A stretch of DNA of 64,000 nucleotides from Odobenus rosmarus divergens (GCF_000321225.1 NW_004450397.1:2804389-2868388); one strand, 5' to 3'. Positions 11,741-24,959 are shown, numbered from the stretch's first letter. Notes: generated by a model from the letters alone, not told the origin. Made by a program: numbers and translations.

Positions 11741-12869
11741 GACATTACTATTAGTGAATATTCACACTCAAATCATTCTAGTTATCTGTATGACACAAAT
11801 GAAGTCTTCCATATCCATTCAAATTTAGGGAGAAGTCATCCTTATTTATTATTATTGACCTATAAGTTTCAGCCCACTATGATAAACATTAACTCATTTT
11901 TTATCATTCACAATAAATTGCATAACTCTGAACATGAATTTGGAAGCAAGCCCTTGGTTATAGGAGTCATAGTAACACATACAGGAAACTGAAGCTCACC
12001 TAGTAAATTTTCAAAGTAGTTTACAGTTTTCAAAGAATGGGCCAGTTTACTCTGTCAGTTGAACCTGTGACAACACTGAAGGATCAAAATTTGATGAAGT
12101 CCTACAATTTCAGCATTGGAAGAAAACACAAAAGCCTTAGAGCCAGCCAATCACCTAATATATGAATACCTTCTATGATGTTCCTACCAGGTGTACATGC
12201 ACCATTAATAAGGAACCTCTTGAGGTAACCCTTTCTTTGGAGATTTCTGACTCTTTAGAAAACCTAAAAAGATGAGATACAGGCCTCCCAGTAACTTCTA
12301 TCCATTGTTCCCATTTCAGTACCTTAAATCTCAATGGAATAAACCTAATCTCTTTTATATGCAACAGCCTTTCAGGTTTCTGAAGACAGTTGTAATATCC
12401 CCTTAACTTTTATCTGGGATAATATCTACAGTTCAACTATTCTTAACACACCATCATTTCAAATTCTCACCAGGGAGCAATCTTCTTAATTTACACGACT
12501 TTCTCTACAGCCTTCTTAGCAGGTGAAGCCCAGAAATAAACCCTTTGCCACAAGTAACTAGATCATTGCAGAATAAAGCAGTCTGTGAAAACCTATGTTC
12601 ATGGTGTCAAAACAACAACAAAGCATGTAAAGCCACAAAAGGAAAAAACCTGAGAAAACTGACCCCCTCACCCCCACCCCCATCATTCTCTAATCATTTC
12701 TTGTCTAGTTTGGGGTTTGGGTTCGTTTTTTTGTTTTGTTTTGTTTTTCAATTAAGTTGCATGGATCACCATGATAGTGTCTCTTTCCCTAAGCTTAAAG
12801 AGATAATTCTATTTAGCTTGAACTATATGAAATTACCAATATGTAGTTATTTTAACTTACAAAAATAGT
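11741..12869. other. Mostly unrecognised intronic sequence
   Basis: The part 12365-12545 ('ctgaagacagttgtaatatcccctt..' through 'gcccagaaataaaccc') faintly resembles the conserved 3' end of CR1/L3-type LINEs, but too weakly for a firm call. The rest shows nothing. Confidence 0.3.
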
Positions 12870-13795
12870 AATTTCTAAATCAAAACCACAATAAGCTATC
12901 ACCTCATACCTGTTAGAATGACTATCATCAAAAAGACAAAAGATAGCAAGTGTTGGCAAAGATGTGGAAAAAAGGAAATGCTTGTGTACTGTGGATGGGA
13001 ATGTAAAGTGTGTAGCCATGAGGGAAAATGGTATGGAGGTTCTTCAAAAAGTTAAAAATGGAACTATCATATGATCCAGCAATCCCACTTTTGTTATCTA
13101 TCCAAAGGAAATGAAATCAGAATCTTGACGAGATATCTGCACTTGCATGTTCATTGCAGTATTATTCACAATAGCCAAGATATGGAAACAACCAAGTGTC
13201 CGTCAACAGATGAGTGGACAAAGAAGATGTGCTATATTGTGCTACAATGGAATATTATTGAGTGGACAAAGAAGATGTGCTATATATGTGCTACAATGGA
13301 ATATTATTCACCCATGAGACAGAAGGAAATCTTGACATTTGTGACAATATAGATGGACTTCAAGGGCATTACGCTAAGTGAAATAAGTCTGACAGAGAAA
13401 GACAAATACTGTATGATACCATTTATATGTGAGGTCTAAAGAGCGAAATTCAGAAACTCCGATGTTGTTTACCAGGGGCTGGGGGGTAGGAGAAATGGGG
13501 AGATGTTGGTGAAAGTGTTTATACTTTCAGTTAGAAGATTTGGGAGATCTAACATACAGTTTCATGATTGTAGTTCACAACACTTGTATTATATTCTTCA
13601 AAGCTGCTAAGAGTAAATCTGAAATGCTCTCAGCACAAAAAGCAAACATGAATTGTGTGAGGGGCTGGAGGGGTTAGCTAACACTACATTGGCAATCATT
13701 TTGCAATATATACATTTTCAAAGCAACATGTTGTGTATCTTAAATTTTCATGTTATATATGTCAATTATATCTCAATAAATCTGGAAATCATAGT
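12870..13795 (+). mobile_element. L1 LINE 3' end, sense (ORF2 C-terminus and 3' UTR)
   Basis: Starts with the classic 'caataagctatcacctcatacctgttagaatg' and continues through 'gatgtggaaaaaaggaaatgc' and 'ggaactatcatatgatccagcaatccca'. From 13071 the frame encodes relics of the ORF2 C-terminal region ([21 protein letters not shown]). The 3' UTR runs to the 'caattatatctcaataaa' end near 13790. 5' truncated, with a 48/49-bp internal tandem duplication at 13212-13308. No active capacity. Confidence 0.9.
13212..13308. repeat. 48/49-bp tandem duplication inside the L1
   Basis: Units 13212-13259 and 13260-13308 are identical apart from one small difference (TATATTGTG versus TATATATGTG). The duplication covers the sequence encoding DEWTKKM..ATMEYY and is not part of the usual L1 consensus. 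Confidence 0.9.
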
Positions 13796-13849
13796 AATTT
13801 CTTAGGACTCAACCCAATATATCAAGTATACATAAATAAAATATACTAT

Positions 13850-13985
13850 CAACATTGTTCAGGTGAAGAAATTAGTTAATAGAGAGTAAACAGCTTGCCT
13901 AAGATCACAAGCTAGATAATGACAAAACCAAGGTCAGAAGCTAGAATCGTGATCCAAGGCTCTTGTCACCATCTCACATGGCACC
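13850..13985 (-). mobile_element. MIR SINE, antisense
   Basis: 'caggtgaagaaattagttaatagagagtaaacagcttgcctaagatcacaagctag' matches the reverse of the MIR core. Confidence 0.7.
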
Positions 13986-14019
13986 TAGCTGAGGGGCAGC
14001 CTTCTGGATTGTGTTGTAT

Positions 14020-14380
14020 GGTGAGACAAATTCTACCATCTTCTTTATGTTAAAACTGTAGAAACTGGGGGGCGCCTGGGTGGCTCAGTCAGTTGGGCAT
14101 TCGACTCTTGATTTTTGGCTCAGGTCTTGATATCAGGGTCATGGGGTCGAGCCCCACATCGGGCTCTGCACTCAGTGCAGAGTCTGCTGCCCACCCTCAC
14201 CCCTCCCCTTGTTCCCCTGCTCGTGTGCTCTCTCTCTAAAATGAATGGATGTTTAAAAAAAAAAAAAAACATAGAAACTGAATCTCAGAGAGCTTATTGA
14301 CTTAGCCAAAATTAGAGATCAGGGAGCTGGGAATGTGAACTCTGAGTCCAGGGCAAGGCGCTCTTAGCCAGAGTTGACAA
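14020..14380 (-). mobile_element. MIR SINE, antisense, split by a SINEC insertion
   Basis: The MIR segment breaks at 'gtagaaactg' (14067) and resumes at 'agaaactgaatctcagagagc' (14273), with the intervening bases being the sense SINEC. Its right part reads 'gacttagccaaaattagagatcagggagctgggaatgtgaac'. Confidence 0.65.
14068..14271 (+). mobile_element. Carnivore SINE (SINEC), sense
   Basis: Head 'ggcgcctgggtggctcagtcagttggg', CT-rich body, A tail, flanked by copies of TAGAAACTG at 14059-14067 and 14272-14280. Inserted into an antisense MIR. Confidence 0.95.
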
Positions 14381-17300
14381 TTTCAGTATTTCACTGCCAC
14401 CATTTTCCTTAACTATTAATAGTGCCTGGTTTTCTGGGACCTCTGAATTTTCTTTTAAATTGAAACAGTCAACAGAAACTAAATGACCAAAATCTGTTTT
14501 CTTGTTGAATGTATTTTTTATAAGCTATTTCTTCTTCCAAGTACACAAGAATACATATTTGTTTTACGTCTTTAGGCAGCGGAAACCATGGAGACAATAT
14601 GGAAAAGCTTGAGAGGCTAAAAGCACTTGTACCAAAGTCATTACTAGGTCCAGGTTTTGTTCCATTGCAGTTTTATATCGAAATTATGAAGCTTTTCTAC
14701 AAATTGGGTTCATAGGGAAAGTGCTGAGTCCTTTTCATTATTGCATCGATTCTACCAGGGGGTATCAGCATGTTTGAGGAGGTCAAACAGTTGCTATGGT
14801 TTCTTTAATTTATATCTCAGATCGATGGAATTATCAAATCATATATGCGCATCTGTTAAAGTGATTCATGCTTAAGCTCAGATACAGGATAGTTTCATCC
14901 CTCTCCTTCTATCAGGTGAGGGAATAGCAATTCCAGAAGGCTCCATCATCAAGTCACACAAATCAGTGGATTAAACAGCATCTGAAGTTTAAAACATAGG
15001 CATCCTCCAAAACTGGTGGTTCTTCAGTTACCAGCAGCAGCGAAGATGGCAATAACCACATCAAAGTCATGAGAATTACAGCAATTCAGAGAATAACTTA
15101 CCATGCAGGGAAGAAATGAAATTACACTGTACTTAGGTCCCCATTTCCTTTGCAAAGTACTTCTAAAATGAATTTGTGCCAAGCGGGGCTCAAGCCAAAA
15201 CTTCTCTCCCACAGCTCACCTTTTCTTAGTTAAAATGTACAAGTTGTGACAGCACCACCATTTCCATGGCCTTATGGTGTATGAGCAACAAGGACATCCA
15301 GCAATTATTCTGTAAGGAGGGCAAGTTAATGCCAAAAGCACGCACCCCCCCCCACTGTTGAGATTGCTATTGAGTTCAGCTGTGAGTGACAGCAGAGTCC
15401 TCATTTTCTAATATTAACTAGTGATCCTCATTTAGTCATTTGTTTACAATACACATGAGATAACATTTATCTCTGCCTCAATGCCAGAGCAGCTGGTCCT
15501 TTATTACAAACACATTCTTAGCACTGATGAAGCTGGAAAGATAGGCAGATCTGGCCACCCACTCCTGTCGCATGAGCTCACCTCTACCTGTGGGAATAAA
15601 GAGAGGAGCACTAGAAGAGGAACCACCTGGGGAATCAGACATGGAGCATTCAGGTACTGAGTGGATAAAGAGAAAGTTTCAAGATCGAAACCAATTTCAG
15701 TAAATTATACATAACCTGTGCAAGTTCTGAAAATAAATTGGTGTCACAGGTACCTGGTTATATGTTTCCATCCCACAGCTCCTTAACGGTGTACGTATAC
15801 ATAAAATTTATACATACTCATGAGTCAAGCTTGTTGCTGAAACAATATTAACATGGCAACCATATAAAATAGAGACCCCCAAAGCTTCTAAACCATTGCT
15901 TAAACAGCCATATTAACTTCGTGTGTTAGTTGGTGGCATCGGTAATCATGATGAGGTGAATAAATGGAAGTGAAAAATACAGTAATGTCTGCAATAGGGA
16001 TCATTTAATATTGCCACCCACAGAGCAATTTTAATGTTTCCCAGATGTAGGCTATTTCCATTTTCCTACTTAAGTGAACTTTACTGTGTTTTGGCATCGA
16101 CCACGCTACTTTCTCACAGACTCGGGAAGATTGAAAAGGAAAGTGGTTATTCCCTATGGACCTTCCAGCCAACACTTCTACAAATCTTGAATTGTGTTGG
16201 GATCACAGAAAACATGAAAAATGCAAGCAGTGCAGGAGCAGAAGCAGAGCCGCTAGCCAGCCCGACCTAAGCAGCACGTATCTATAGGACTTCCATGTGC
16301 AAACACATTCTGATTATGTGTGGACTGTGTGAGGACAAATTTTTTTTGCTGAGGATGTGAAGAAACACTGCCAAATAATTATTACTTGGAAGTAACAAAT
16401 GCCTCTTAGATCAAGTTATTTTTTCCTTAGTATGCCATTCCTTCTTTCAAAGTACAGAGGAATGGGTAATCTGTTCTGGCACAGTGAGAAAATGTAAAAA
16501 TAAAAGAAGCAATTTTGCGTTTTCTCTGTATTGGAATATTAGGTCTATTCCACAGGTAATCAACTTTTCTGTGCGTAAAATGTCCTATTTTTCAGGGAGG
16601 GTGAACTCTTCAGCAGATGGATGTCAAGCAAAGCCATTTCTTAAGTGAGCTCTTTGCAGAAGTGGTTTGCTTCACATTCAGGCAGAGTCAGAGCCACAAG
16701 TGCCCCATGGGACACCACACCCAAATCAATTTCTGATGTTACTAACCGTCCAGAGGAGAGTCCACACCAAACATAACTGTCAATGGAAGCTACCCATGTC
16801 TTACTTTCTTACTGAAACAGAACAGGTTTGAGTGCCAGGGGTTCAGGTTCCCAGAGTTATCTTAACTCTCAGATTTAAAGGATGAGTGGGAATGAAAACC
16901 ATAGTAATACATCCAATTGCAGTGTTATCGTTTTTCCACTCACGCACTAATTTTACATTTCTGCAATCCATAGTCTTTCAACTTTCCTCCGAAAGGAGCT
17001 ATCCCATAATACTTACAATTCTCTGTAGGCTAAGACTAGGGGATGAAAAAGAAATCTACTTCTTTAGGAATTTTCAGAGAGCATGGTTATAAACCTTGCA
17101 ATCACAAAATGCAAAGGTAGCCATGGAGATAGGAAACACAGACCAGAGACTGACAAAAACCTGCTCTAGGACTCGATATAATCCACTTCTGATCACAGTG
17201 AAATGCCTACACAACCACTGGTACACAGTAGGGAAGCAATACATAGCTAGAAGGCAGTCAGGGTAGTAATATTAGGAGTATCGCTACCATTACTGTTCAG

Positions 17301-18251
17301 ATTCCAAATGCAAAAACTGATAATAAACCTGATTTCTTGCTTTGCTCACATGGATATTACTGAGGTAAGAATGTGCTTTATTTGATAAGTGTTCTATGAA
17401 AGAAATAATAATTCACTTCACTGGAGCCACACCAAGAAACAGATACATTTCTCCCTGAGTAGCCCTTCCACGGACATGAATGATCAAACAACTTCCCATC
17501 TTTCCTCTCCACAGTTCAATATAATTTTTATGATTGTATTGAAATGTCTTTTAAATCTATTCTCACACCTCTGGTACCGAAATTAGGAGACAAGGGGAAA
17601 AACTAACATCTCTTAATTTTGCTCCGTGGTAATTTTGCGGGCTTTTACCAAACGATTTTTTTGTGTGTTGTTGTGTGCTTTGTTTTTAAGTCACATATTT
17701 ATGAACATAAAAATCTGACAATGGCAACTTTATCTATTTGGTACTTTCCACTAAATGGGAATAGGAGATGGGGTGGGGAGCAATGGGCAGAGTTCATTTC
17801 AGGCATCATGCACAAACTTAAAACTTTCTCCCACCTGAGTCTTTGTCAGCTGTGACTGAATGGGAAAAGCCAGAGGCAACCCCATTAGCCCATGAGGCTG
17901 GGTTGAGGATACAGATGTCAGAGCCAGTGACCTTGTGCTAGAGGGGTGGTACCCTGGTAGGCTGAGAATACAGTCACTTTTGTGGCTACCTCCCAGCAAC
18001 CCAAACACCTTTCTGATACATATACCAACTTCCAAAGTCTCGGCTCCTTTTATAGACTGAAAATCAGGAAAACCCACAACCTCTCTCAGTGAGCAGGAGG
18101 AAATTCAGCCTACATCACCATATCTGACTCACAGCTCTGCTCACAATTCCCAGACAAACCACTTAACCTTGCCATGCTCCAGTTTCTTTTGTAACCCAGA
18201 AACACAACAATGTGCAAATTTTCCTCATGGGATTGTTCTGAGCAGTAATTA
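14381..18251. other. Unique intronic sequence without recognised transposons
   Basis: Nearly 4 kb in which I recognise no SINE, L1, L2 or DNA transposon, apart from short homopolymers and a C tract near 15345. Open frames are short and lack domain signatures. Repeat-poor introns of developmental genes often contain conserved non-coding elements, but that needs alignment. Confidence 0.45.
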
Positions 18252-18302
18252 CAAATACATATATATGTGTACATGTATGTGTGTGTGTATATACATATAT
18301 AT
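18252..18302. repeat. TA/TG dinucleotide microsatellite
   Basis: Alternating ATATATGTGTACATGTATGTGTG tract, imperfect. Confidence 0.8.
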
Positions 18303-21054
18303 TAAAGCACTTCAGTTTTTTTTTTAAAAAGCACTTTAGCTTTATAAGGCACTCTAGCAATATTTAAAGATAAAGTCAGAACAATTAAATAAGCCTTCAG
18401 CTGGAATGCTCTGCTCTCCACACGAAGCTGCTAGTGTTAAATAGCACAACATAGAGCTGGTCTTCCCAGGTCTCTACCCCTGGGCTCTGCTACTGATTTG
18501 CTCTAACTTCCACTTTGGATTCTCTCTGCCTCAATATTCATCCTTAAAACAATCTCAAGTGATGAACTATCTTGCAGGGCTAAGGAGAGGGAGTGGAAAA
18601 AAAAAAAAAAGCCAGGGGATTTAATATGTGTAATTGAAAAAACAACAGACAGGATCCATCCCTCGAATACACACTTATTTCTATTCATATAAATGCAAAT
18701 TCAGCCCAAGAGTAAAATCACATGGAATTCTCTGATTTAAGGCATTTGCCTAGAATAGTCACAGACATTTTTTCTGGTTTTAGCCAACCAAGTGAAGAAC
18801 AGGATGTTTTAGGGAATCTCTGTAACGTTGCCCTGAATCACTTGTATGTGGCTTATATAATTTAAATTGTTTGGGTTATCTGTGGATAACAGCAAGCAGA
18901 GTGTGGCCATAAACCTTCCAAGTAACAGTGACTTCCTGAGCCCCTCTTCTAACAAATATTTCTAAACTGTTTTCCTTGACTCATTGCCAATAAAAATGGA
19001 TGGAACGCTTTCAATTCTCTCTTTTTCTTTCTTGGTCATAGCTTCAGAACCCTAGCGCTGCTTGATTCCCTTCAGTTGCAGATATTGGTGGCTGGACTCA
19101 AGGGCCAAGCCCCTGAAAAGTTTCACAGAAGGGACATACGTAGGGCCAAATTGGACCCTCCGATTCACACCGTGTGTCTCTGAGATGTGTGGTAAGTGTC
19201 TGAGGTACTGATAACGCTGCAGCCAAGATGGTAAAATGGAACCAACACATCACTGTCACTGTATTGAAAAGCGATGTGACATCCTAAAGCCAACCATGCG
19301 TGACGCATTTTGCACAGGTCATCCCCCTCCTGGGCGCTATGCATTTTAATTGCATGTGCTGCAATTAAAATTGAGGATGTCAAAGAAAGTATTGTATTCC
19401 TTGTGTTTCCAGGTCATTGCCTAGGACCTCTGTGTTCTTTGACAAAAGAGTCTCAGAGACCATTTGCCACTAATTTTCACTTGAACAGAAAGAAACACAT
19501 CACCACCAATGAGAAAGCAGTGGTGGGGGATACAGATAACATATGACTCAAAGTTGCTGCACAAGTCCAAGGGCCACTATTTATTCAAATTAAATCAAAA
19601 CATGAAGGTGCCCCCTGGAGTTGTACAATAAAGAAATCTTGCAGGATCACAGCAATCCCAAGGGAAAGCCTCCTAAAGAAAAACAGACTTGAATAAATTA
19701 GAAATGGCCACCTAGGAGACATAGGTTCAGGCTCTTCTGCTTTGTGGGTCTGACATCTCATCTTAAACAAGAAGGTTACTTTCATGAGATCATCTCCAGT
19801 ATAAACTGTGCTCTTAAACTCTGGATTCGGAATCAAGTCAAACTAACAACCATCAAATGATAGGACGAATGCAAATGTTTCCCTCTTCCAAGCGCTGTCT
19901 TTGTAACTAGGATATTAGTGAAAACAGAAAGAAATTCCAAATGATCCCTCATTGTTTTAAAGTTGAAGGCAAGAAGTTGGCGAGAAGTAAAATCCCTGGA
20001 CTCCCTGACCAGTTTAGTTTCTTTCACAACTAATAATAACACTGCACAGAAATGAAAGACGGAATGGAATCATAAAGAAAATGAAAGTTCCACAGAAGCA
20101 ACATAGGCAGCATTTCAAAAATGATTTTATGAGGTTTGTTTCCCCCAAGCTGGAAACATATTCTTTGACCTAAATAATGAAGCCTGCTTTAAATCAAACA
20201 CAAACAAAACGAGTTCCTTGATTTGGGGGTAAAATCCTATGTACTTTACTTGATTTTCTCTAACTTTTGCATACCACCAGCCAAACCATTTATTTAATTA
20301 TTGAGCTCTACATTCTGTCATTTGATTTCTAAAAGTAGTAGATATACTGAAGATACATTTTTTGTGAAATTTCCCATGTCCCTGTCTACTTCCCTGGTCC
20401 AAGATTCTCCTACTGCATATGGTGCTGTACCTCTGACTTGAAAATCCCTTGTACCCACATTGGCCTATTGAAATGTGAGCTGAGCTTGGCTTCCTGATAG
20501 GAAACACCAGATTCATCACATTCAAACAAACTTTGTATCCTCTTTAAAGACTATAATCCAAGTGGCACTATGATTGCTTATAAGCGATGAGCTTTTGTTT
20601 TAGGAATATAAACAGAAGGGCAATTCTTAAAATTGTGCAAGTCATCCCAATTTCAAGCATTAGGTATTGGGCTGACAGCCTAATTCAGCTTGGATATAGC
20701 TACACAGTATTGAGCTCAATTAGCTAAATGGGGTTTTATAGCAGAAGTCAAAAAAATCATAATAGAAATTCAAAAACAAGTTACAAAAGTAAACACACAC
20801 AGACACATACATTATTCTATACTTGGGGACATCCAAGAGAAAAGAGGACACAGGGCTTTGCCCTTACAAAGTGAATAACATATACTCTTTTCCAAAAGAG
20901 AATGGACATAAATTATCTCAGTCTCTCAGGCTTTCTACCCAACACTAAGCTTTGCCCTGAATAGTCCTTCTGGAATACCCATTTAAATATTCTCCAATAT
21001 CCTTTATTGGTACAAGGAAGGAGATGTGTTTCTCCTGACTGTATTCTCATCTGT
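18303..21054. other. Unique intronic sequence with one strong inverted repeat
   Basis: No transposon recognised apart from an A tract near 18598. Contains the homeodomain-core inverted repeat at 19343-19371, listed separately. Confidence 0.45.
19343..19371. repeat. Perfect 12-bp inverted repeat with TAATTG/CAATTA cores
   Basis: ATTTTAATTGCA at 19343-19354 and its exact reverse complement TGCAATTAAAAT at 19360-19371, separated by TGTGC. Each arm contains a TAATTG/CAATTA core of the type bound by many homeodomain proteins. ATGCAT and CGCTATGCATT overlap the left flank. Regulatory function is inferred only. Confidence 0.8.
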
Positions 21055-21178
21055 CCTTTATTATATTGCACTGAGTACCATGAAGACTGATTTTTGTTCA
21101 CCTGGGAGTCCCAATGGTTAACATATTGCATAACACATAGTATATACTCAGTAAATATTTGTTGGAATACTGAATGGA
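21055..21178 (+). mobile_element. L2 3'-end fragment, sense
   Basis: 'attgcataacacatagtatatactcagtaaatatttgttggaatactgaatgg' is the L2 terminus. Confidence 0.7.
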
Positions 21179-21714
21179 AGAGGTTTTTTTTTGTTTTGTT
21201 TTGTTTTTCTTCCCTCCCCTGCCTTGGTCCTTCCCAGCATATAGCAACAGTAGATAATGTGTATGTAAAACATAGTGCAGTTTCTATCCAAGATTGGCTT
21301 TTAGGATGAGAAAAAAGCTTAGATGGGCTTGAATTCAGTTTTTAGACCAGCAGTCCTTTCCGTGTTCCTCATGATCACCATGAGTAGGAGTGAACTTCAT
21401 GGCCTTGGCTACTTCCTGTAGTGTTTGTGTACTTTCCAACCAGCTAAGAGACTGTCTCCTCTAGGTTGGTACCTACTTAATTCACAATGGGAACTTTCAT
21501 ACTTTGGCAACATCTAGATGAAGCTCAGAAGCTTAACATTTGTGGGTTAAAATAGGAAAAAATGAAGATCTATCATCAATGTCTTTTATAGAAAAAAATA
21601 TATATATACAATTTCCTTTACCTCTTCTAGAACAAAAATTATCGGCATTGTTGTTATGATCTTGCAAAGGTGTTTCACCCTGACTGCCTCTGGAGAGAGT
21701 ATTCTAAAAATGTG

Positions 21715-22300
21715 TATCTGATCTCTTCACCTTATGCTTAAAATTCCCCAAATGCCTTCAGCATAAAGTCGAGATTCACAATATGATTTGCCAAAAGCTT
21801 GATCTGGCCCCTGCTTTTTCTGCAAGCTCGTGCCCTAGCACTATTCCCAACAGTAACCACCACCACTACCAAATAAATCTGTAATACTTGAAGTTCCCAA
21901 ATATATATTTCATTTTTCTTCCTCTTATCCTATGAAAATGCCTCTCTCCCCACACCACAAACTCATATCCTCTGTGTGCCTACATGCATGCACACACATG
22001 CATGCGCACACACACACACACACACACACACTTCACCAAGCTAACCTCTACTTATATTTTTAATTAGCTCAGGGATCATTCTGCCAAACCACAAGTCCTC
22101 ACTCATCCCTCCTTCCCATAATCTGGATTGAGTAGCCCTCTTAGATGAATTTTGCACTATCATAACTCATTTGTCTGTTCATCCCCTACTCTTCCCCAAG
22201 AATCTGTAAGGTCTTGGAAGGCAGGGCCTGAGTCAATGTCTTTGGATTGCTAGCATAATACTTACTATTATAATCAAAACTCAAAAATGGAATAAATAAC
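21715..22300 (+). mobile_element. L2 LINE 3' region, sense, carrying a CA microsatellite
   Basis: L2 blocks 'gcataaagtcgagattcacaatatg', 'gatctggcccctgctttttctgcaagctcgtgccc', and a terminal 'gtaaggtcttggaaggcagggcctgagtcaatgtc' lie in order. The CA tract at 21981-22031 sits in the middle. Confidence 0.7.
21981..22031. repeat. CA/TGCA microsatellite
   Basis: ATGCATGCACACACATGCATGCG followed by about 12 CA units (22007-22031). Confidence 0.9.
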
Positions 22301-23225
22301 AAATATGCCCATGTCTTTGTTTATATTTCTCCCAAAAGATTCTGCATGGAATTCTTATTAAAACCATTAACCCAATGAGTAAAACCAAACCAAGCAACCA
22401 AAGACAAGCAGATTGCATTTAAACAGATTGGTAGTAAACTGGTTTTGGTGAGCTTGCTATACACAAGGTTTTGAACTCAACACTGAGCAAATATGTACAT
22501 CATCATGCCCCCAAGCCATTTTCTCCTTCTCCAGTCTCTTCTTCGGGGCATGTGGATTCTTATTTCCATTGTTCATGAGAGTGCTATAGGAGATGGAATG
22601 GTTTTGCTTGAAACTAGATTATGAGAAGACATAGCAAACAAGAAGACCATTATATGTTCCAATGTCTGCATGGCATTGACAGACAAAACGGGAGATTCAG
22701 AGACAGACTAAGTACACTATTCATTTGACAACTGTAGAATGGCTCTTCATGAACTATTAATTCGCTCACATACTTGGGAGCTCTTACCACTCTAGAAAAT
22801 TATCACTTTGATTAGATGCACCCATAGACAGCCTCTTATACTCTGTAAGGGAGTACAGTTGGCTTCTTGTACAAGTAGAGAGACAGTGAGATGCTCAGCC
22901 AGTATTATGCAGGTTAAATGAATGTTATTATGTTACAAATGTCTCTGGTTCAATCAAGCCAACAAAAATGTGTTGAGCAAGTAACTTTGTGGCTTTAAGT
23001 GCTAGAGGAGAAAACAGACTCTAAAAATATTCTAAGGTATTTTTTTTTAATCAGATGACTATTGCACTGTAAACTCAAAAATGCAAACCGATCCTTAGAG
23101 TTCATTTGTCAATTTATTTTTAGAATAATTTAGTATATATACACACTAGTATATATAATTAGTATACATAATTTAATGTAATAGCATACTTTTACTTAAA
23201 GAAAGATGTCCTAATGGGATGAGTT
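22301..23225. other. Largely unique intronic sequence
   Basis: Only a weak antisense L2-like trace near 22950-23030 ('caacaaaaatgtgttgagcaagtaac'). Nothing else recognised. Confidence 0.35.
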
Positions 23226-23437
23226 GTTTTTTTTTTTTCAATTTATTTATTTTAGAGAGAGAAAAAAAGAGCAAGTCGGGGGAGGAACAGTGGCAGAAAG
23301 AGAGAGAATCTTCAAGCAGACTTCCAGCTGAGCACAGAGCCCAATGTGGGGCACGATCTCACAGCCCCAGGATCATGACCTGATCCGAAATCGAGAGTCA
23401 AGAGCGGAGGCTTAATTGACTCAGCAACCCAGACTCC
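23226..23437 (-). mobile_element. Older carnivore SINE (SINEC), antisense
   Basis: T tract, 'tttatttattttagagagag', then 'gagaatcttcaagcagacttccagctgagc' and the diverged head 'agcaacccagactcccc'. Flanks CCTAATGGGATG (23210-23221) and CCTAATGGAATG (23438-23449) are a near-perfect target duplication. Confidence 0.93.
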
Positions 23438-23449
23438 CCTAATGGAATG

Positions 23450-24959
23450 TCTTATTTACCTTCTCCCAAGTACATTTATAAAATATTTTACTTCCTGCTA
23501 CCTGAATTTTGATACTTTGCTTTGTCAACTTTAAGTTACTTAAGAGCTAGAAGTTGTTAACTGGGTGGATTGAGAGCCACTTATGTCAAAATCTTCAGTT
23601 CTGTTATTTGAGAGAGGAATTAGCTATCTGGCCTATTTGTACAACTCACATTAAAATTTCCAATTGGGAAAAACCCTCATAATTTCTAAACTGAGCACTT
23701 TTAAATTGCATCTATAGATCTTCCTTGCATGAATGGATATCTGGCTTCATATCTAGTGATGCTTGCTGCAAAGCCTCCTAATAAAATTAAGCAGCTATAC
23801 AATCAATTAAATTTTTTAAAAGGCAGTGTGATGATGCTCTCTTTGGATGCCACATTGTCTCTGATTTGTTTGGGGATTACTGTGCTTGACTAAGAATGAT
23901 AACAAATACTTGATAACATTGCAGAGGAAATGTAAATCAACTCAGAGGAGCAACAAAGCATAACCCAGTTGGCATCCAGGGAAATTATTTATTCCCCAAA
24001 TGTGTTCAATTCAATTGCAGAAAAGTTTATAAAATTATTTTGGTAACACTTAGCAAAATTCCATTCCTTTTTCTACAATTTGCCCCATTCAAAATGCAAA
24101 TGCAAAATAAGTCCTGTGATTAGTTCACTGTTAGTAGATTTGCCACTGCTAGATGAAATCTTTGTGTGTGCCTTGTACTAATTAGGAAAAAAAAGATCAA
24201 TGAGAATGAAAGAGACCTTTTAGTTCTGTTACTGTCTGACTTACTCCTCTGAACCATTAACTGGAGAAACTACAATGTCATACTTATCCAGACTTTGTGA
24301 GCAAACACCGAAGTTATCCTGACCTTGTTTAGTAACGAATCTAAGCTGGGGGTTTGCTTTGTATTCTATATTCTCTTGATGTACTGCCGCTTTTTGATAG
24401 GCAACTTGTAAATTGCATAAACATTTTACAGCTAATGTTTTAACAAAGATATTAACTTTCCTGAAACAGATCGTTTTATCTTCTTTTAAAATAAATTAAG
24501 AAGTTTGAAGCATCACTGATATTGGAAAGTACAATGTGTTATGCAATTCAATTAAAACAGTTTAAATTTTGCCTTTAAAGTGACTTAAGTAAAAATTAAG
24601 ATTAATTTTGATCTTGAGTATATTTTTTAAATATAAATTATTTATATGTAAATAGAATTTGTGTAGTTTGCATTGATAAAATACATGGAAAACTCAAAAA
24701 TATCAGATACATTACCTAAAGGAATAAGGTCTAAAATTTAGAACCTGCCACCTCTGATTCATCCTTCCCAAGAAATCTTACTTGGAATTGAGGATCATCC
24801 TGGACGTGTTGATAGCTGTTTGGTTGGAGGCCCATGTGAAATAGGGGATAATATTCATGAATAGAACCTACATCTCTTAAGCATACCACATAAGCCCTTA
24901 GTATTGGAAACCCTGGTTGAAAAAAAGAGTCAGAAAGAACATAATAGTTTATACCATCA
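23450..24959. other. AT-rich unique intronic sequence
   Basis: No repeat family or exon recognised. Contains a small AAAATTAA/TTAATTTT inverted repeat at 24592-24609. Confidence 0.45.

Noticed and set aside
11522..11992. 156-codon open frame on the + strand, the longest in the window
   Set aside because: It lies mainly in an L2 3'-region relic, has no domain or signal features, and no splice or promoter context.
12365..12545. Possible CR1/L3-type LINE 3' end
   Set aside because: Similarity to the conserved 'gacagttgtaatatcccctt'-type block is too weak to name a family.
13071..13352. Frame with DEWTKKM and MEYYSPMRQKEIL segments
   Set aside because: This is the L1 ORF2 C-terminal relic, not a host gene.
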